DNA of 6,066 nucleotides from the NCBI GenBank assembly GCA_050258715.1, contig JBLMZH010000008.1, forward strand, positions 1 to 6,066, in the 5' to 3' direction. Within the stretch, counting starts at the first letter, position 1. Each line of letters starts with the position of its first letter. A model generated the notes under the pieces. The model was given only the letters and a program-made list of their open reading frames with translations, searched no databases and was not told the origin of the DNA. Source of the stretch: JBLMZH01 sp050258715. Its GTDB lineage: Bacteria; Patescibacteriota; Doudnabacteria; UBA920; O2-02-FULL-48-8. This document shows, one piece after another, positions 4,140 to 6,066 of the stretch. The position numbers were made by a program, and so were the translations under genes.

Positions 4140-4756
4140 ACTTTTTTTTGCAGTCAGCGCTCGCTTTCCTGCTGCTTTACAAATACTGGGCGCTGTTTTT
4201 AATGAGCTTTATTGCCGCCCTGGCCTTGCCGGTTCCGGCCGGAGCGAGCCTGATGGCCGCCGCGGCATTTGCCAGCCAGGGTTATTTCAATCTCCCGGTC
4301 GTGATCGCCGTGGCATCGCTTGGCAATATTGCCGGAGACAACTTGGGATATTGGCTGGCCAGAAAATACGGAAAACCGGTGCTTATAAAGATAGGTTTTA
4401 AAAAGATCATTGGCGCGCCGGCATTCGACTGGGTCGAATCGGAGATTGACAAGCGCCGCTTCCTGTTTATTTTTTTCAGCCGCTTCAATTCGATCAGCAC
4501 GATTTCGGTCAACCTCATCGCCGGGCTGACTCCGATTTCCTATAAAAAATTTCTGGCCATTGATATCGCGGGCGAAGTTTTTCAGGTCTGCGTCTATGCC
4601 GCGATCGGATTTCTGTTCGGGGAAAGCTGGCCGGCCATCAACAGGATATTCGGACAGTTCAGCCTGGCCGTCATTTCCGCGGTCGTGCTCGGATTTATTT
4701 TTGGCAGCCGGCATATCAGTAAAAAAATCAACCAGTACAACCAGCGCCACCGCTGA
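4136..4756 (+). CDS. DedA/VTT family integral membrane protein, atypical
   Basis: A 206-residue protein, the usual DedA (SNARE-associated, VTT domain) length. Family marks seen: LPVPAGASLMAAAAFASQG (31-49, for the usual 'lP-P-e--l---G-la--G'); GNIAGDNLGYWLARKYGK (63-80, for 'Ga--Gd---Y-iGr--G'); SRFNSISTISVNLIAG (115-130, for the 'sRFiPgvRt----aG' box); and a late glycine-containing helix (YAAIGFLFGESW). DedA proteins are proposed phospholipid flippases or proton-dependent transporters. Here the acidic residue after 'PG' is Ala37, and the second Arg of the Arg box is Thr122, while Arg116, Asp68 and Tyr72 remain. The C-terminus is basic (KKINQYNQRHR). The start overlaps the previous stop (ATGA) and has no SD, so translation depends on coupling. 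The residue comparisons rely on remembered family patterns. Confidence 0.9.
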   Translation: MNFFLQSALAFLLLYKYWALFLMSFIAALALPVPAGASLMAAAAFASQGYFNLPVVIAVASLGNIAGDNLGYWLARKYGKPVLIKIGFKKIIGAPAFDWVESEIDKRRFLFIFFSRFNSISTISVNLIAGLTPISYKKFLAIDIAGEVFQVCVYAAIGFLFGESWPAINRIFGQFSLAVISAVVLGFIFGSRHISKKINQYNQRHR

Positions 4757-4789
4757 ATAATTTTTTCTAAAAAAGTTTTTTAAAAAAAG

Positions 4790-4818
4790 ACGACCGCAAT
4801 GAAGATCATTGCGGTCGT
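4790..4818 (-). terminator. Terminator of the secreted coiled-coil gene, overlapping its stop codon
   Basis: ACGACCGCAATGA (4790-4802) pairs with TCATTGCGGTCGT (4806-4818), 13 bp with a 3-nt loop. Read on the minus strand it is followed by a run of seven T (4788-4782) and more T-rich sequence. On the plus strand only TTT follows, so termination of the DedA-like operon here would be weak. The minus-strand gene's last three sense codons and stop lie in the first arm. Confidence 0.88.
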
Positions 4819-5261
4819 TTGGCGGAATCCTTCGATTCTGCTTTCAATTTGTCCAACTCGATGCGCATCAGGCTCACTTGCGCCGACAGGAGCTCGATTT
4901 GCTTGGAGGCCTCTTCGAGCTTCATCTGCTGGTCGGCTACCGTCAGAATGTAGGCGGCGAACATGCGCTTGATGCCGCCGTTGTCCCAGACCCCAAGCCC
5001 GCCTTTGCGGTTGTTGGCTCTGGCAACAGTCCTTCTGAGTGCCTCGTGGGAAAGTTCGTCCCCGTGGCTCACTACGACCAGGCGGGCGAGAAGCTCGGAC
5101 ATGTCGTTGTCTTCGGGCTTCTGGTTGCTTACGCAAAGCGAGTTAACCGATTTCCAGGTCTCGTCCGAGATCAGGGCCGAGGGCATGATTTCCGACGTGG
5201 CTGAAGCTCCGGAAAGCGACAGAGTGGCAAGAAGAACGGCTGACAAGCCTATGATTCGCAT
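4806..5261 (-). CDS. Exported coiled-coil protein of unknown function
   Basis: A 151-residue protein. The first 21-23 residues (MRIIGLSAVLLATLSLSGAS plus ATS) form a typical signal peptide, with likely signal peptidase I cleavage after SA at about 21. The middle (28-100) is mixed, with one Cys (43), and contains NNRKGGLGVWDNGGIKRM (83-100). Residues 106-148 are a long charged helix (ILTVADQQMKLEEASKQIEL onward), probably a coiled coil, ending KDSAKRPQ. I recognise no family. The start is secure: AAGGAGG (minus strand, 5274-5268) lies 6 nt before ATG, with a good promoter upstream. It is convergent to the DedA-like gene and divergent from the Ig-like gene, another exported protein, which suggests a shared envelope context. 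The single Cys rules out an internal disulfide. Confidence 0.85.
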   Translation of the reverse strand: MRIIGLSAVLLATLSLSGASATSEIMPSALISDETWKSVNSLCVSNQKPEDNDMSELLARLVVVSHGDELSHEALRRTVARANNRKGGLGVWDNGGIKRMFAAYILTVADQQMKLEEASKQIELLSAQVSLMRIELDKLKAESKDSAKRPQ

Positions 5262-5297
5262 CTATCTCCTCCTTGGAAACAAGTCCTTGCTTCTGGC

Positions 5298-5326
5298 AGA
5301 TTACACGAATGCTGGGGTTTTGCCAA
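5298..5326 (-). promoter_or_regulatory. Promoter of the exported coiled-coil gene
   Basis: Read on the minus strand: -35 TTGGCA (5326-5321), 17-nt spacer, -10 TAATCT (5303-5298). Transcription would start near 5291, giving a leader of about 30 nt that includes the SD. Confidence 0.65.
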
Positions 5327-5353
5327 GATTTGCCGTTTGGGGTATGGTATAGG
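5320..5353 (+). promoter_or_regulatory. Promoter of the Ig-like repeat gene
   Basis: -35 TTGCCA (5320-5325) and -10 TATGGT (5343-5348) with a 17-nt spacer. An overlapping alternative -10 is TATAGG (5348-5353) with a TGG extension. The -35 hexamer overlaps that of the divergent minus-strand promoter. The -10 match is moderate. Confidence 0.5.
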
Positions 5354-5392
5354 CACTAAGCAAGTGGGGACTTGCAAAATTAACCAAAATTC

Positions 5393-6066
5393 ATGAAAGC
5401 TAAAGCAATATTGGCTATAAGCCTTTGTTTGGCTTTTGGCATTCCGTTTTCGGTATCAGCCGAAAGCTTGATGCTGAGCCAAACCCAAATCAACCTCTCG
5501 GTCGGCCAGTCCGCTACTGTTACGGTCAGTCCTCCTTCCGGCCAGGTGGCGAACATTTTTTCCAACACAAACACAAATATTGCAGCCGCAATCTTGACCA
5601 ATAATACCTTAAGCCTTTTGGGATTAAGCCAGGGCTCATCGCAACTGAGGATTTGCACCGGCCAAAATGTCTGCGCTGATCTTTGGATTACGGTCGGCGG
5701 GGGAGGGAACAACAGCGGAACGATCAGCTTCAGCAATTCCAACCTTTCGCTGTCAGCCGGACAAACGTCTTCTGTAAACATTTACGGCTACAATAATTAT
5801 TGGACCAATTCGGGGCAATACTACATCTCGAGCAATTCCAATTCGTCCGTTGCGTCTGCTTCCGTCAGCGGCAGCGTCTTAAACGTCAACGCTCTCGCCC
5901 AAGGATCAACGACCATTACGGTTTGCATGTTAAGCAGTGGATCCTGCGGCAGCGTTTACGTTTCAGTCTCAGGGGGCAGCAACAACGGCAATTTGTGGCT
6001 AAGCTCGGACAACGTCAGTCTGAATTCCGGACAGACAACGACTTTGACTATTTATACGAGCGGCGG
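5393..6066 (+). CDS. Exported protein with tandem Ig-like repeats (3' end outside window)
   Basis: The reading frame is open to the window edge (224 complete codons). Residues 1-23 are a signal peptide (MKAKAILAISLCLAFGIPFS, then VSA) with cleavage before ES. Three repeats follow, each opening with a similar strand pair: LSQTQINLSVGQSATVTV (28-45), FSNSNLSLSAGQTSSVNI (113-130) and LSSDNVSLNSGQTTTLTI (203-220). Spacing is about 85-90 residues and Gly/Asn-rich linkers lie between (VGGGGNNSG, SGGSNNGN). This is the pattern of bacterial Ig-like (BIG2-type) domains in surface or adhesive proteins. Repeats 1 and 2 each have a close Cys pair near the end (88/94 and 168/175) that could form a disulfide. 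Composition is rich in Ser/Asn/Thr. No SD precedes the ATG. C-terminal anchoring cannot be seen. Confidence 0.9.
   Translation, partial: MKAKAILAISLCLAFGIPFSVSAESLMLSQTQINLSVGQSATVTVSPPSGQVANIFSNTNTNIAAAILTNNTLSLLGLSQGSSQLRICTGQNVCADLWITVGGGGNNSGTISFSNSNLSLSAGQTSSVNIYGYNNYWTNSGQYYISSNSNSSVASASVSGSVLNVNALAQGSTTITVCMLSSGSCGSVYVSVSGGSNNGNLWLSSDNVSLNSGQTTTLTIYTSG

Noticed and set aside
4780..5136. 118-codon minus-strand ORF in another frame of the exported coiled-coil gene
   Set aside because: Arg/Gln-rich shadow translation. The frame at 4806-5261 has a signal peptide, a perfect SD and a promoter.
4809..5352. Plus-strand ORFs of about 130 codons opposite the exported coiled-coil gene
   Set aside because: Antisense shadows with no SD; the minus-strand frame explains the region better.
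5380..5781. 133-codon minus-strand ORF opposite the Ig-like gene
   Set aside because: It overlaps a frame with a signal peptide and clear internal protein repeats, so it is a shadow.

Overview
The window looks like a piece of a candidate-phyla-radiation (Patescibacteria, Parcubacteria-like) chromosome. This is an inference from the many short genes, the small one- or two-helix membrane proteins of unknown role, a secreted protein with tandem Ig-like repeats, a scattered translation-gene cluster, and a mix of Shine-Dalgarno (SD) and SD-less starts. TGA is used as a plain stop at 3748-3750, 4137-4139, 4754-4756 and (minus strand) 4808-4806, which argues against the recoded Gracilibacteria/Absconditabacteria.

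Layout. 1-621 is the 3' part of a sensor histidine kinase. 622-870 holds three TAAGGAG ribosome-binding sequences, each followed by a tiny ORF (7, 4 and 40 codons), closed by a hairpin. 919-1176 and 1222-1569 are two small membrane-anchored helical proteins, the second YtxH-like, followed by a strong terminator. 1624-2100 is a compact translation unit: extended -10 promoter, tRNA-Thr(GGT), rpmG (ribosomal protein L33), tRNA-Trp(CCA), and a terminator whose stem includes the tRNA-Trp CCA end. 2101-2340 has no convincing gene but is dense in inverted and direct repeats, some complementary to the tRNA-Trp T arm. 2385-2711 (membrane protein) and 2769-3029 (minus, DUF2892-like) converge on a bidirectional terminator.

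3119-4756 is a three-gene operon with two ATGA overlaps: a two-helix sensor module without any kinase, a membrane-anchored small helical domain protein, and a DedA/VTT family membrane protein that lacks several residues usually conserved in that family. On the minus strand, 4806-5261 is a secreted coiled-coil protein whose stop codon lies inside its terminator stem. Its promoter appears to share the -35 region, back to back, with the promoter of the plus-strand gene from 5393 to the window edge, which encodes an exported protein with repeated Ig-like domains.

The strongest candidates for something undescribed are the mini-ORF cascade at 638-864, the tRNA-Trp-linked repeat element at 2057-2327, and the sensor/DedA operon. 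All functional statements come from reading the sequence; no database search was possible.
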